A stretch of DNA of 64,000 nucleotides from Arabidopsis thaliana (taxonomy: Eukaryota > Streptophyta > Magnoliopsida > Brassicales > Brassicaceae): NCBI RefSeq assembly GCF_000001735.4, contig NC_003071.7:2429001-2493000 (forward strand), written 5' to 3'. Under the pieces are notes generated by a model. That model saw nothing but the letters and a program-made list of their open reading frames with translations. It was not told the DNA's origin and did not search any database. Position numbers and translations under genes: made by a program. This document shows positions 1 to 12,227 of the stretch, piece by piece. The first letter of the stretch is position 1. Every line of letters begins with the position of its first letter.

Positions 1-107
1 TAAATTGTCTTCACACTCTGACTACTAGAGAAATTGAATCAATGAAATCTTTGTCACTAAAGTTACAAACACACAAGAGATATCTGTTGTTATGTATGAA
101 ATATCTC

Positions 108-3100
108 TCAATTGGCCTCTTCCTCTTCCTCTTCTTCCTCCATGTTAGGATCACCAGCTTCCCCATTGCTCTCTTCTTTTTCTTTCTGGGGGCTTGAATT
201 TGGATGACTCTCCTCCATTAATTCACCTTCTTCGTCTGATGACGATAACGCCCTTCTTCGCCTTACACCCGAAGTAGGTACCTGTACTCACCAAAACAGA
301 CTTAGTGTGACATTGTGTTTTGCATTTGTGTAGTTCCATGAATTGGATTGAAGTTTATGTATTACCTCATCATCATCAACATCAGGATCTTCGAGCCCAG
401 CAGCAGCGAGAAGATCATGAGCATCATCATCCACAGGTTCCTCAGCTTCTTGAGTAGTCATCTCATCTTCCCTGTTATAATTAGTGTTGGCGTCTTCATC
501 TTCCACTTCATTATGATCATCCATAGTGGCAGCTTCTTCTTCATCGTCCTCGTAGTGTCGAGCCCTTGAGCTTTTGTCCTTCTTTCTTCTCTTTCCACCC
601 TTCTTTCTTCTCCGCTCACTGGGCTTACTTTCCCCATCATCATCTTCCACTCTATCCTTCCGCTTATTAGATCCAGGTGTGGAGCTCTTCCATTGTTCCT
701 AGGGCATTAATTATTACAAAACAAAATCAGCATGTCATCCTAAACATCTTCTCAAGACACCATACTGACAAAGGGATACACCCTAAAAAGTGTTACCAAA
801 GAGTAATTTTTCCCTTGACACTACACAACAATGTTGAGAAATCTGATCTTCATAGACACTGTAATCAAAAGCAAGAGACCTCCTACCTTTATACGCTGAA
901 ATTTTTCTTCTTCTTGCTTTAGGCGTCTCAGCTCTTCCTCCTGTTTTCTTTTCTCCAACTGCCCAAGAGAAAAATGCATATCACTGACTTGAAAAGCTTC
1001 CATATATATCACCAAAATAAATTTGTTGCTGCAAATGGTTAACTTGCAAGTCAATAGTTACCTGATATTTCCTCTGTTCTTCAGCTTTACGGCGTGCTTC
1101 TTCTGCCAAAGCAGCCTGACGAGCAACTTCTAATCTCTGTCGGTTCTGCAGCTCCTCCTGCTCAGCAGCTTCACGGTGAACTTTTGCTGCTTCCAGCAAG
1201 TGCGAGCAATACTGAACATGGGTTTGTATTTTCTTGCTATCAAACCCATGAACATGGAGGTCTGAAGCAGCAGACAATTGAGTGAATACACGAACAGCAT
1301 TCTCTGCTTCTGCAACTGTTGAGCGCACCTGCAGAGTCATCAAGTAATTGTCAGGTGGAAATCAATTAATCCCCATTGGACGAATTAGTATTGTCTAGAC
1401 ATCTTCTAATAAAACAAGACAACAAATCCTAGTATTGCATTCTAGATTAGCCATTACTTAGCAAGGATGACTAACATACTATGCTAGGGTCATGGTGAAA
1501 AGTTCTAGATACACAAGCTGTAGAAGCAAGTTCATAGTCTGATAAATTCCCAATCGATGCATGTTAATATCTGTCTATCTTCTACGACACAAGACTAGAG
1601 TCAGAAAGAAGCAAGGGAAAATCTTTAGTTAACCTCATCAGCTGTTCTTTTTTTCTTTTGCAGTGTGGAAGACGATGATTTTTGCATTACAGCACCCAAA
1701 TCAAATCTGAATGTGTAATTTGAAGGAGTCAAGTGAATGGCCCTTAATAGTGTCTTTTTGCACTCTTGCCACTGCTCAGCCTCATAATGGGTACGGGCTA
1801 AGTAAAGAAGGATTTGGGAGTCTGTGTTGTAAAAGAACTTTCGCAAGCAGTTTTGATACTGCCAACAACATAGATAATGAACAGAGTACTTAAGCAAAAC
1901 ATCGAAATCAACCAAAAGAATTTAAAAAAAAAAAAAACGCTATATAAAATGACAAACCATTTTCACGGTTAAGGCAAAATTCCCTTGAGCAAAGTAAACA
2001 TGAGCCAGATTCACCCATACATCAGGCATCTGAAGAAATACACTTCCGCTCGCAGCTTCTTGAACCTAAAACATTCACAAAATTCCAATGATTTCAAGAA
2101 TTTAGCTAGCCTATACTATGAACAGTAAATGATAAAAGCTGACCTGAGTAAAAACATCCTTGGCAATATCAAATTGGCCTTTCTCTGCTAATACAATGCC
2201 AGAACCGTTGGCAGCATACATGTTGGAATTATGTTGAGTCAGGACCTGTTAATCCCAACGATCAACAATGAGAAAGACGATTAGCGTTGATGGAAAGAGG
2301 ACATCGCCAATTTAAGCATGCAATGCTACTGGTATAGCAAAAATTTCAACAACGTGTTCAGGTTTCTACAGGCAAACCTCCACCCAAAACACCCCCCAGA
2401 AGCACATACATATTCCCAAATTACTAATAATTAGAAGAGAGAAAGGAGAAAAACTAAACACCATACTTTAGTATAGAGTTCCTTGGCCTTCTCCAGATGT
2501 GTAGCTTCTAATTTTGGATTTCTTTTCTCATTGCGCATTGCTGCAAAATAGTTCCAGTTCCCCTAAAACATTCCAGGAAGAAATATTACACACACAAAAA
2601 TAGCTTGTACAATAATTGTTCCAATCATTTATAATCAAGACAGAATTCACTCCAAGGTAGTTAGATATCTGCTAGACAACCAGCCCTCACCAGGCTGCTG
2701 GTAGAGGAACCATACAGAATGAGGGCTGGTCTTCCATACACGTATTGAAAAGAACCCTATCGTTATCTTGACTGAAGTGTTTTACAAGAGAGCCCAGATC
2801 GCAGTAATAGCTGATTAGATTGGACCCATAGAAAAGGCAGGGTACAAATATTTGGGTGTGGGGTGCTCACATAAAATCGATTCATTGATATGATAATGCG
2901 ATGAGCTTTGAACAACCCAAAAGGAACTTAATATGATGATTCTTATTATTCTGAAACGCAAAAAAATCGGAAATAAAAATATATACCAGAGAAAGAATAG
3001 CATATGAGTCCTTCCCATCAGTTGCATCATTAGCAGCTCGAAAGGTTTCCTTTGCCTTAACCCAGTCATCGTTCTTAAGCTCCAATTCACCAAGTAGAGA

Positions 3101-6100
3101 CAAAGCATTTGGATTTTTATCGTCCACTTTCAGAGCTTCATTCACCTATAGGGGAAGTAGGAAAAGACGGTCAGAGAGAGAAAACAAGCTGCTACAGATT
3201 AAATAAAATTAATGTTGAAAACGGTGGTAGACCGACCAGTTCAATGGCCAGAGGAAGATTGTTCTGAGCTTTTGCACTTGCAGCAAGCCTCAAATAAGCA
3301 TCTATGTAGCCAGGATACTGCACCGGATAGGCAGTCAGATTAAGTTGACAGAAATCAAAAGTCGTCATCAGATTATTGAAAGAGAAATAAAAGGATCAAG
3401 CTTATATCAGGGTGAACATTCAAACAAATAATGTAAGACATGGTAGGTGTATCCAAAAACTATAAGAAACAGAAGAAATATAAAGCAGAAAACTATATAG
3501 CACATATACGAAACGATGCTGAACTTCCCAAGAGAGCAGAAGCCACTCAATTATAACCAAGGAAGTCATTATGCCGAATCAATGTTCCCATTTTTATACT
3601 TTTAGTACATGAATAGATATTTAAAAAACCGCGAAAGAAGGGTTTTAAGACAAAATATATTTGTAAAAACCAAGTAACCACTCAAAATCATCTATCAGAC
3701 AGGAATAATCAGAAAACGGCTCCTCAAGTTTTTTTCCTTCTTTTCTCCTCAAGTCTACCACTAGAAAACTCATCACAAAGTGAAACAGCAAATAATATCA
3801 AATTAAATAAGTAGGAAATATAGACCTTGAAAAGTATCAACCGATACATAAAAGTCGCTGCTTCTGTTTTGTGTATCTGTTCAAGTAATCTAGCCAGGTT
3901 AAACAAAGTTGTAACTTTATTCCAAGGTACATCGACAGAGTGACCACTTTCAATCAGCCTATGGAAAATGCCCGTGTCCTTGTACCCGAGAACAGATACA
4001 CCTGTCTGTTCCAAATTTTCTTTTTCATCAAGGAAGCTAATCCATATTCCATCACCCAGAGCCTCCTTAAAATTCTCAAGCGCAGACTGCAAGGAAAAAG
4101 AGTATTGAAGCCAATAGCAAAATATCAAAGCTAAGAAGCAGAAACAACCTCACTACAAACCTCAAATTCTTCTCTCTCAAAATGTAAAGCACCGATGTCA
4201 TTCAGGACTTCTATAGGCACTTCTTGCCCTCCTTTTTTCATGAGCGTCCGTGCCTGGGAGTTTTCATTAATGGTTCTCAGAAAAATTAATGTCTTTCTTT
4301 ATGTACAACATGCCATCATGTACTTGAAGAGGAGATACAATTATCAAGATCACACTTTACCATTTTGAAGGCGTCAAGGGCGGCTCCCGTGTCAGATGAT
4401 ATCAGCAGCTCACCAAGGCCAACAAATGCCTACAAAACCCAAAACTATAAATCAAGGAAAAAATTATCGCAATAGTCAATAGATGATTATCATCCCTATT
4501 AGATCTTCAACCACACATATGAGCTGTGGGGGAAACAAACCCAAAAGGTATTCTCAAGATATATGGCAGAACTATGTCTTGCTACTATGTTTTTTCTTCC
4601 TTACTTGGACTAAGTGTGCTGGTGTTACAATTTAGGTAACAAAAGTGGAAGTGTCACTCGAAAGTGATCCACAGTAAGGTAAACTATATAACAACTACAA
4701 CCAAAGAATTCATGCAAGTATCAACACCTTTTGAAAGATCAGGCTTAAGAATTATGTTAAACCAAACTAACCTGGGCATCACGTGGATCAAGTTTTGTGG
4801 CCTTTCGCATGTACTCAAGGGCCTTCTCATTTTGTCCAAGCTGGGTGTATAAGTGCCCGAGAGCCTAAGAAAGAAAAGAAACGTGCACATAAAGCATTTT
4901 ATATTTAAAGGATGAAATACAGAATGAACGATCAATAAAGAAAAAGGTTGCAGTCATTTAACCTTCAAAGTCTCGCAGTTGTCAGGATAAACTTCTAATA
5001 CTTTCTCAAAATTAAATACAGATCCTTTAAGCTCCCCCAACTTTAGTTGTACTTGACCCAAACCTGCAACACAAAAAAAAAAATCAAACTAAATGAACAT
5101 ATAAGATCATCAATCCAAACTGAGCAATACTAGAAATTGAAGCACGAGATATTATACACAAATTTGTTCATAATCATACGTTTTACAGACTGGAACTAAT
5201 TATTGATGGTCTCATTTCATATATTCTACTGCTAAAAGGGAAATAAATGACAAAGGTGCAGTATCTTCATTGCTAATGAGTAATGACTCAGATTGGTAAC
5301 ATCCGAAGAATTAAGGGGAATTCAGCAGAAGAGTGGAGAAAAGTTACCAAAGTAAGGAAATACAAATTCGTGTGGGTTATTATTAGTTTCTTTGATGGCT
5401 GCCATATAGTACATCCCAGCCTTTTCAAAGTCCCCCTAAAACAAGACCATCATCAGACATCAGAAAGGAAGGTTACACAAAGGAAACAAAAAAAGATGCA
5501 TTCTTCTATAACAGCCCATAGAATGAAAAAAACGCCTCAAATATATCACAACCCAAATAAATTATTTATTACTCGTATTTTTTCCTCCACTGGCAAGCTC
5601 AGAGGGTAGATAAGAATGGAATATACAAGGGAGGACAAAAATGTCAAACCTTGCTATGATATGACCGTGCTAAATTGTAAAAAGAATGTGACTTTGTTGG
5701 CCCATGAGTTGTGACGGCTAATGCTGTTTCAGTCAGCTGCTCAACAAGAAAGTGCTGGCCGGTGAAAAAAAAGTGATTGGCCAAATAATTTAAGGCTGAT
5801 GCGCAATAGGGATAAATCTCGAATGCCTGCTGCATTCTGTCCATTCCTTTCCTCATTCCTATAGCTATACATATGTAATATCATCAGTGAAGGCCAAAGA
5901 GAAGTAAAGTTAATAGAATCTTTCCAGCCCACACGCATTATCATAAGATTTAGAACTGAGGTATACTTACAATCATTTGCTTGCAAATCCATAATCCCAA
6001 GTGCCACAAGAGCCTCAACATTATCAGGATCTAGCTGCAGAAATAGAATTATGGTAATTAGCACTATTTGTTGACGCATACAGTCAGCTATGTCATAAGA

Positions 6101-7588
6101 AGATGAGATAAACATCCCAGTCCCACTTGCCTGCAAAACGCGATCAAACGCTTGCCGTGCTTTATCTAGTTGCCCCAACTTATAACGACAAAACCAATTC
6201 CCAGTCTCACAGCTGCAGGACAACCGGGAAATACTTGCAAGGCCCTCTAAAAGAATTCAAAACATAGACAAATCAAAATACTACCAATTTGTTCCATAAA
6301 TAGACTAGATGGTTCACTTGAACAATCAAAGCCATGAGATTTACAGCCAAAATGAAGAAGTGGTATACAGAAATATAGTAGGTTATAAGGAAAAGCTTAC
6401 CTTGTATAGTTGTAATGACTCAGAAAATCGTCCACGATTAAATTCTACAGAAGCCTGTATACGTGATAGAGCAAGTTATTAATTTGCAGAAAAGTAAACA
6501 ATAGACTAATACTGTGTCAGGCCTAGGTTGGTAAGAAAGAGAGCGTCAGAATCAAATTCTTACTACCACCAATAAATTCTAGTATACAGAATCTACCTAC
6601 CTACAAATTATTAGCTAAGTGACAGAAAATGAAATCACAAGTCATTATACCTGACCCAGAAGAGCAGGAACATTATCAGGGGCAGTGTCTAACACAATCT
6701 TAAATGCCTGAAGAGCATTATCTATTTCACCCTTAGCCAGTAAGAGCTGACCTGTAAGCAGACAATTACATTTCAGGATTCTGTATCTTAGTAAACATAG
6801 AGCATCATCACAACCTTCAAATTCTTAAAGCGTACATTGTACAGGGAGAACCGGAAAAGAAAGATTGTTATAGGAATTGCTTGCAACAGAAACTTATCAG
6901 TCGAAACGAATCTGGTAGTACCTTTCCCAACCCAAGTGGAAGGTTCATGCATATCGATTCTCGATGCTTTGTTATAATATCGTGTGGCAGAGATAAATTG
7001 CTCCTCTTTCTCTCTGTTTTTGGTCTCAGTTTTACCAAGGTAGCTATAATACGCACCTAGAGCATTCAAAATCGCTATTCTCTCGTACTTAACATCGGCA
7101 TAGTACTCGTCAATGTCTTGCCAAAAAGAAACAAAAAGGACTTATATTTTCGAAATAACCAATTCTAGAACAAATTGAAGCAGCATCATCGTATAACTGC
7201 TTACCAGAACTTGACCCTTCCTCCAATATTTGTCGAAACTGTTCAATTTTTCCTTGTTTGAAGTACTCCCTCTTCACCATAGATGAAACCAAAATCAGAA
7301 TTGGAAAAAAAAACAATCTTTAAGCAAATCAGCCACAAAAGCAACTAACTTTTGAAGTGTTAATCAAAACCCATCAGCCATTAACTAAGAAAAACTCAAC
7401 AAAACTCGATTCCAGATAGAACCTAATTAGAGTGGAAAAGAACGAACCGCGATGATGAGCCAGAGATCGAGAGGAGCTTGTTCGGCTTTAAGAATATCAA
7501 GTATATCAGAAGCGTCACGAGGGAGCTGATCAAGAACAACCCTAACTTCTTCTTCTGAATTCTGAACCGGTATGTACACACTCGCCAT
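108..7588 (-). CDS. VIP6/ELF8: Paf1-complex TPR subunit, CTR9 homologue; frameshifted in exon 6
   Basis: CTR9 subunit of the nuclear Paf1 complex, which travels with elongating RNA polymerase II, supports H3K4/H3K36 methylation and in Arabidopsis keeps FLC active. I read 24 exons: 7588-7448, 7271-7205, 7116-6922, 6751-6651, 6454-6401, 6246-6131, 6034-5971, 5864-5650, 5435-5348, 5063-4963, 4863-4772, 4429-4361, 4253-4161, 4086-3826, 3317-3237, 3145-2987, 2562-2467, 2245-2144, 2065-1957, 1858-1634, 1328-1062, 958-887, 698-366, 281-108. The start is ATG at 7588 (MASVYIPVQNSEEE) and the stop is TGA at 110-108. The protein is TPR repeats, then a Glu/Lys/Arg coiled coil (exons 21-22), a basic cluster (RRRKKGGKRRKKDK) and an acidic C-terminal tail. 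Exon phases all agree and sum to 1091 codons, except that exon 6 is 116 nt where 117 is needed. The frame therefore breaks near 6188-6193 and an early TAG follows near 6168. All other exons look intact. Confidence 0.96.
2679..2730. repeat. Perfect 11-bp inverted repeat inside a VIP6 intron
   Basis: ACCAGCCCTCA at 2679-2689 is exactly complementary to TGAGGGCTGGT at 2720-2730, with a 30-nt loop, in the long intron between exons 16 and 17. It could form a short hairpin in the pre-mRNA. No transposon signature or target duplication is visible around it. Confidence 0.6.
6035..6130 (-). other. Non-canonical GC-AG intron of VIP6 (intron 6)
   Basis: The donor after the exon 6 end (TTTTGCAG) reads GCAAGT rather than GTAAGT, and the acceptor is CTGCAG. 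The reading frame of the TPR region (ending RVLQ, resuming LDPDNVEA) requires this junction. GC-AG introns are a known minority class spliced by the major spliceosome; the strong CAG|GCAAGT context fits that class. Confidence 0.85.
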
Positions 7589-7760
7589 TGCCCGGCTAAG
7601 TGAGGATTACCAGAAACCCTAGAAGAAATTGCAGTGGCGAATTTTTCGAATAGAGAGTATGTGTGTGTGCCAACGATGAAGTGAATCGAACAATCGATTA
7701 CAAATCTGTTTCTTTTTTATTTGTGACCTTGGTTTGGTCTGATAAGCTCAGATAAGAAGT
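7589..7760 (-). promoter_or_regulatory. VIP6 5' UTR and proximal promoter
   Basis: Unique-looking sequence directly upstream of the VIP6 start codon. No TATA box at a convincing distance could be assigned. The transcription start is not visible from sequence alone. Confidence 0.4.
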
Positions 7761-8306
7761 TTTAGGGTCAAATATGTTAATAATAAAAAGTTAAGGTAAG
7801 AGTCCTTTTCTTTTTTGGATCGGTGTTACTTTCTTTTTTTCCCACATATCGTGTCAAATATGGTAAACCTTTACCAAATATGCAATGCGATTTTGAACTT
7901 GAAACAACAAAAAATTTAAATTACTAATCTTTAGCCAATTTTTATATCGATCTTTAGTAAACGGAAACGGTCTTAAGTCAAATGATAGAATATATGGTTG
8001 GAATGCCATTATCTCAAAAAAAAAAAATCAAGAATGTCATTTTTCTAATTTTTAATTCTTTGTTAAACTAAAAATAAGAAAAAATCAAAACAATTGGTAA
8101 AAAACTAAAACCTAGACGACCCAAAAAAGTATTCGATCCAATTAAGATATATGTCCATCGATACAAAACTCATCCCAAACACTTAAGTGAAATTCCTGAT
8201 TTTTAAAAAAACGGCTCTCACAAAATTCAGATTCTTCCAAAATCAGATTCCTAATTTTTCGGCTTTCACGATTTTTCGACGAATTCTTGATTCGTGTAAT
8301 AGTTTG
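7761..8306. other. AT-rich spacer between VIP6 and the MULE complex
   Basis: No open frame, RNA gene or clear terminal repeat was found here. The left boundary of the neighbouring transposon complex must lie in or near this spacer, but I could not place it. VANDAL-type MULEs often lack long terminal inverted repeats, which would explain that. Confidence 0.4.
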
Positions 8307-10953
8307 ATGGCTCGTGTTAGAGATGGTACCGGTGGCCATGTATATGAGTCGACGGAGAGGCCGTCCGAAGAAGTTTCGACATCACAAACAGTTTCTTCAG
8401 AAATTGAGATCGACGGAGATGCCGCCGTAGAGGTTCCGACCGAACCAGCTGAAACAGATGTTTCAGCGAATAAGACTCCAAAAAAAACTGCTGAAATTGA
8501 AGAGGCCATAGAGGAATCGCTAGATGGTGATGAGGCTTCTTCTAAAGGAACCGCCGATATTGAAAAGGGTAAGACATAACCACCAACCCATACTGCAAAA
8601 GAACCTCTACTTGAGGCTGTCTTTATAGAAATCCTAGAAGCGAATGAAGGTGATGGGGATGAGCTGGAGGAGGAGGAAATGGTGAATACAACAAAAGAAG
8701 GAGTAGAGAACATTAATTGTCAAGTATATACATTGGAATCTCTATGACTCACATTTGTTTTGTTTGAGTATTAGTTAGAAATGTTTTAGATACAACTAGT
8801 TCATATGTGACAATTGTTTGATATAAGTAATTTGATGGAACTAGTTCAATGAGTACATATGAATTGTTAGTTTGATACCTCTAAATTGTTCAGTTGGTCA
8901 ATGTTCATTGAATTCGCAGTTGCAGGATACATGTGAGGCCGAGGATGATGATTCTGGGCCAGAGGATGATGAGGTTACTTGTAAAGAAAATGAGGAAGAT
9001 GAGGCTGGCAATGATAGTTTAAAGGAGGAGGATGATGAAGATGATTCTCAGCCACTGGCGCCAGAGACCATGTATTTTTCTTTTACAGAATACGACAAAG
9101 TGTGCAAGATAAGCAGTAGGTGCCAAGTCACGCAGATAGTGGCAATGATAGATAGAAGGTTTAAAGAAGAAGCAAAATGATTTCGAAAACACCCACAGTT
9201 CAAGCGTATATTCCACATGTCTCAGGAGCCTAACCACCAAATGCAAGGCATGTGGGTGCTTATGCTTCGCACAGTGAAGACAGATTTGCTCTAGGAGGCT
9301 TGGTTTGTTGTAAATAGAGTACCTATTAGGTATTCCATTAAAGAGCATGCGTTGTTAAGTGAGTTTGATTGCCGTAGTTACCCAAAATAACTCAAGACAA
9401 TGGGGAATACTTAGTTTGTGAAGAGGATCTTCAAAAAAGAAACTGGGATAAAGGTTTCAAAAGTTCTTACTAAGTACGAGAAGATACGCAGCGGTACAGA
9501 TAGGTTGAAGTTAGTGCTGTTGTACTTCCTGGTCAAGGTAGTAAAAGCAAACTCAAAGAATGATGGAAACATAGAAGAGATTCTTTTAAGGATTGTTGGC
9601 GGTTTGGATGAGTACGAGACGTTTCTGTGGGGCCGTTAATACTTCTTGGAATGTTTGGATGGGATAAGGAAAATGATGAAGAACGTGGATGGTTTCGTGA
9701 AACCAAAAGCTCAACCTTGCTACAGTGGATTCATTGTGCCTCTCGAGATAAGTAATTTATGATCATTATATGAGTATAAGGTGTAATGTACAGGTTTTAT
9801 GATATTAAACATTGTTTTGTTATTTGTAGATTCTGGCTTATGAGGCTATTCTACAGCTTCAACTGAAATTTAGAGTCCCTGTACGTGCAGAGAAGGACTG
9901 TCCAAGGATGTGCAAGCATAAGTTTAAAGAATGTAGCATGAAAGGTGTCCCGTTGGAAGTTATATATAAAGAGCTTGGGAATAGTGAGGTTAGAGTTTCT
10001 GTATTTACTTGATTGTCTGTATATCATGAGATTGCTTGATTGCTAAATGAGTTTCTTTTCACAGGATATTGCTAGCCATTTGGTACCTGAGTATCATGAG
10101 AAATATCTGTTGGACAGTCTCTTAGAAGATGATGTTGATGATGACCTCGATCTTATAGATATTGTTATTGACAATTGGAAAGGGCGACTATTTGTAGAGA
10201 AGAAGAAGATATGGTGGAAAGGAATGTGTGAGCTGGACATTTCTTCTTGATGTATTGTTAATGATCTTGATGATGATGTTGTCCATGAGATTGAGAATGA
10301 GGTCCCCGAGAAAGATGTCCTTCCGACTGATGTCCCCGAGAAAGATGTTCCTCCGACTGCTGTCCCTCCTCGAGTCCCTGAATTAGATGCAGTTGTGGCA
10401 TCTATAAACTCACTAACGCAGATGATGACCAAAGGCTTTGAGGAAACAAGAGATAAGATTGATGCCATTGATGGGAGAGTGAAGTCTATTGAGTTATTTG
10501 TGGCAGATCTGAAGGAAAAGAAACATGGAAAGCAAACAGAGGAGGAAAGTCAACATGGGAAGCAAACAGAGGAGGAAGTGTTTTATGCGTCGCCAGAGGG
10601 TTGTGTGACCATAAAAAGGCAACAACCACTGGATATAGTGGTTTATAGAGAACCTTCTCCAGAGGTTGCAAAAAATAGTAAGTACAATAATTAATGTCAG
10701 TTGGTTATAAAAATATGAATATAGGACTTAGGTTTTGTTTTAAATGTCTACAGGTAATAAGGAGACAAAGATGACGGATAAAAGGTGAAAGGAAAAGTGA
10801 AGAAGTAGGGCGGGGGCAAGAAGAAGCAGGATGTGCCACATGTAATAGAAACATAAAAGAAGCGAACAAGGAAAGCATCCCGCCTTATTAAGACACCGTT
10901 TGTGGGGGTGGATGTGAAGCGAAAGAGAATGCGGAAGTCTGATTGATTAACTA
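8307..10953 (+). pseudogene. Decayed DUF1985-type MULE gene (VANC/Kaonashi-like)
   Basis: The frame opens at ATG 8307 (MARVRDGTGGHVYESTE) with an acidic low-complexity N-terminus to about 8577 and a second acidic exon from about 8930. At 9200-9390 the motifs MWVLMLRTVKTD, EAWFVVNRVPIRYSIKEHAL and EFDCRSYP match the core of DUF1985, a domain found with DUF287 and Ulp1 in VANC proteins and Kaonashi ULP-like genes of Arabidopsis MULEs. Further exons lie at 9418-9760, 9830-9990 (EAILQLQLKFRVPVRAEKDC), 10065-10250 and 10262-10690 (a coiled coil with the doubled KHGKQTEEE). A basic C-terminal piece (KRTRKASRLIKTPF) at about 10850-10950 could serve nuclear entry. At least four in-frame stops and a frameshift near 10790 break it. 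No Ulp1 catalytic His-Asp-Cys block is seen. VANC proteins bind short motifs in their own element and remove DNA methylation; whether any functional relative of this copy exists is not visible here. Confidence 0.7.
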
Positions 10954-11037
10954 GTTGTGTAACACTTGGTTTATTGAAAAACATTTGGCTTGTTTTGCAT
11001 TGTAATGATGTTTACTTTTACAAAATGGTTAAAAACT

Positions 11038-11330
11038 CGGTTGGTTTAACTGGTTTTTAGGTACATCTATGTGTATTTTATGATCGGTCAAATTGCATAA
11101 CAGGTTCAACTGTTTATTTTGGTATGTCTAATCTAGTTAATCTGGTTCAACAACGAAGTTCAAATGGTTCAACGGACATAGTTCATCCAGTTCGACTGAT
11201 TAGTTCAAATGGTTCAACCTACATAGTTCATCCGGCTCGATTGATTATAAAATGGTTCAAATCGTTCAGTTGAACTAGTTCTAATGGTTTACAAAATGAT
11301 TTTAATATAATAGTTCATGCATTATATTGA
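11038..11330. repeat. GTTCA motif cluster 1 (downstream of the DUF1985 gene)
   Basis: GTTCA starts at 11104, 11145, 11158, 11167, 11181, 11203, 11212, 11226, 11255 and 11264, mostly as GGTTCAAC or GTTCAAATGGTTCAAC. A 45-bp unit is tandemly doubled at about 11157-11246. Variants with one change (GTTCG, GTTCT, GGTTTAAC) surround it. The same sentence GGTTCAACTGTTTATTTTGG recurs at 14342 on the other side of the gene block. Dense short-motif clusters in non-coding DNA are typical of VANDAL transposons. Confidence 0.7.
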
Positions 11331-11436
11331 AAACCCAGATAGTTAGCAAAATAAAGTTTTAAAACCACAATTTAGTTTTATCTTACAAACTTAAGTAAAA
11401 AACACATAATGTTAATTTCAACTATCAACCGAATGT

Positions 11437-12227
11437 TTATTGAAAGAGGGTATCAGGAGGATTCTTGACGGGGTTATCATCCACTCTCCATAAAAAATCA
11501 TCATCTGCTCCCCCGTCCCCGGTGCTGTCACTTGATTCTGGCCAAGGTTTGAAATACGGGCTCGATCCATCATACTCAACACACCATTTCCTTAGAGGCA
11601 GAGGGATGTCAGCTACTTTGTCGAATCCGTAACAAACCCAATCTTTCGGATGAGCCTCCATTCGCCTCATTTCCTCTCTCCATGTCCTGCAACTTAACGA
11701 GTAGTTGGGCGTGACGCCTTCGATACGCTGCATGTTGATTATCCACCTGTCCAACAATATAAATGTTACTTTCTCGCTTCTAACAATCAATACAACTAAA
11801 CCCTAAACCATCAATACAACTAAACCCTAAACCACATTAGCAAAAACAACTACGAAACACATTACATTTACCTTACACCAAAATATTTGTCATGTCTCCC
11901 ACATCTCGCTGGATAGAACCTCATAGGCAAAAAACTTTTGCGGATACACAACTTCTCCCGAGATGAAATCTCTTGGTTCTGGGACGAAATCCAGCTCAAT
12001 TTCTCCTTGTACAGGAGATCTCATCCACGGTAGCGTCGGCTCGACTGCTCTAGGAAGATTTACACGGTGAAGAGGGAATTCCAGCTCTCGTTGGGATCGA
12101 CCCGCGACAACTAACCAGTCGAGGGGGGTGGGGGTGGAGAAGAACAATCCGGAGAAGAAGGTGTCAGAGATGCAGGAGAAGAAGGTGCAGAGGTTCTAAT
12201 GGACTGTATGATCCGCTGCTGATCCAT
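11437..12227 (-). pseudogene. Unrecognised two-exon MULE-associated gene
   Basis: I do not recognise the family. A plausible start is ATG at 12227 (MDQQRIIQSIRTSAPSS), a Ser/Pro-rich leader. The frame then shifts near the C-rich run at 12125-12135 into the long exon 1 frame (DWLVVAGRSQRELEFPL ... YEVLSSEMWE) ending about 11895. Exon 2 is about 11757-11437 with acceptor GGACAG, containing RTWREEMRRMEAHPKDWVCY and an acidic Ser/Asp C-terminus. It sits head-on between the DUF1985 gene and the GRF-finger gene, inside the motif-rich MULE block, so it is probably another transposon gene (a VANB-like position). That assignment is positional inference only. Confidence 0.45.
11786..11835. repeat. Short direct repeat of ATACAACTAAACCCTAAACCA
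   Basis: Two adjacent copies of a unit of about 24 bp built on CAATACAACTAAACCCTAAA lie within the intron of the minus-strand gene. The CCCTAAA core is telobox-like. Too short to call an element. Confidence 0.6.

Noticed and set aside
5283..5609. 108-codon plus-strand ORF
   Set aside because: Antisense to VIP6 exon 9 and its introns; no motif.
8243..8713. 156-codon minus-strand Ser-rich ORF
   Set aside because: Antisense of the acidic exon of the DUF1985 gene; Ser-rich because GA-rich sense codons are read in reverse.
10094..10468. 124-codon minus-strand ORF
   Set aside because: Antisense of the coiled-coil exons of the DUF1985 gene.
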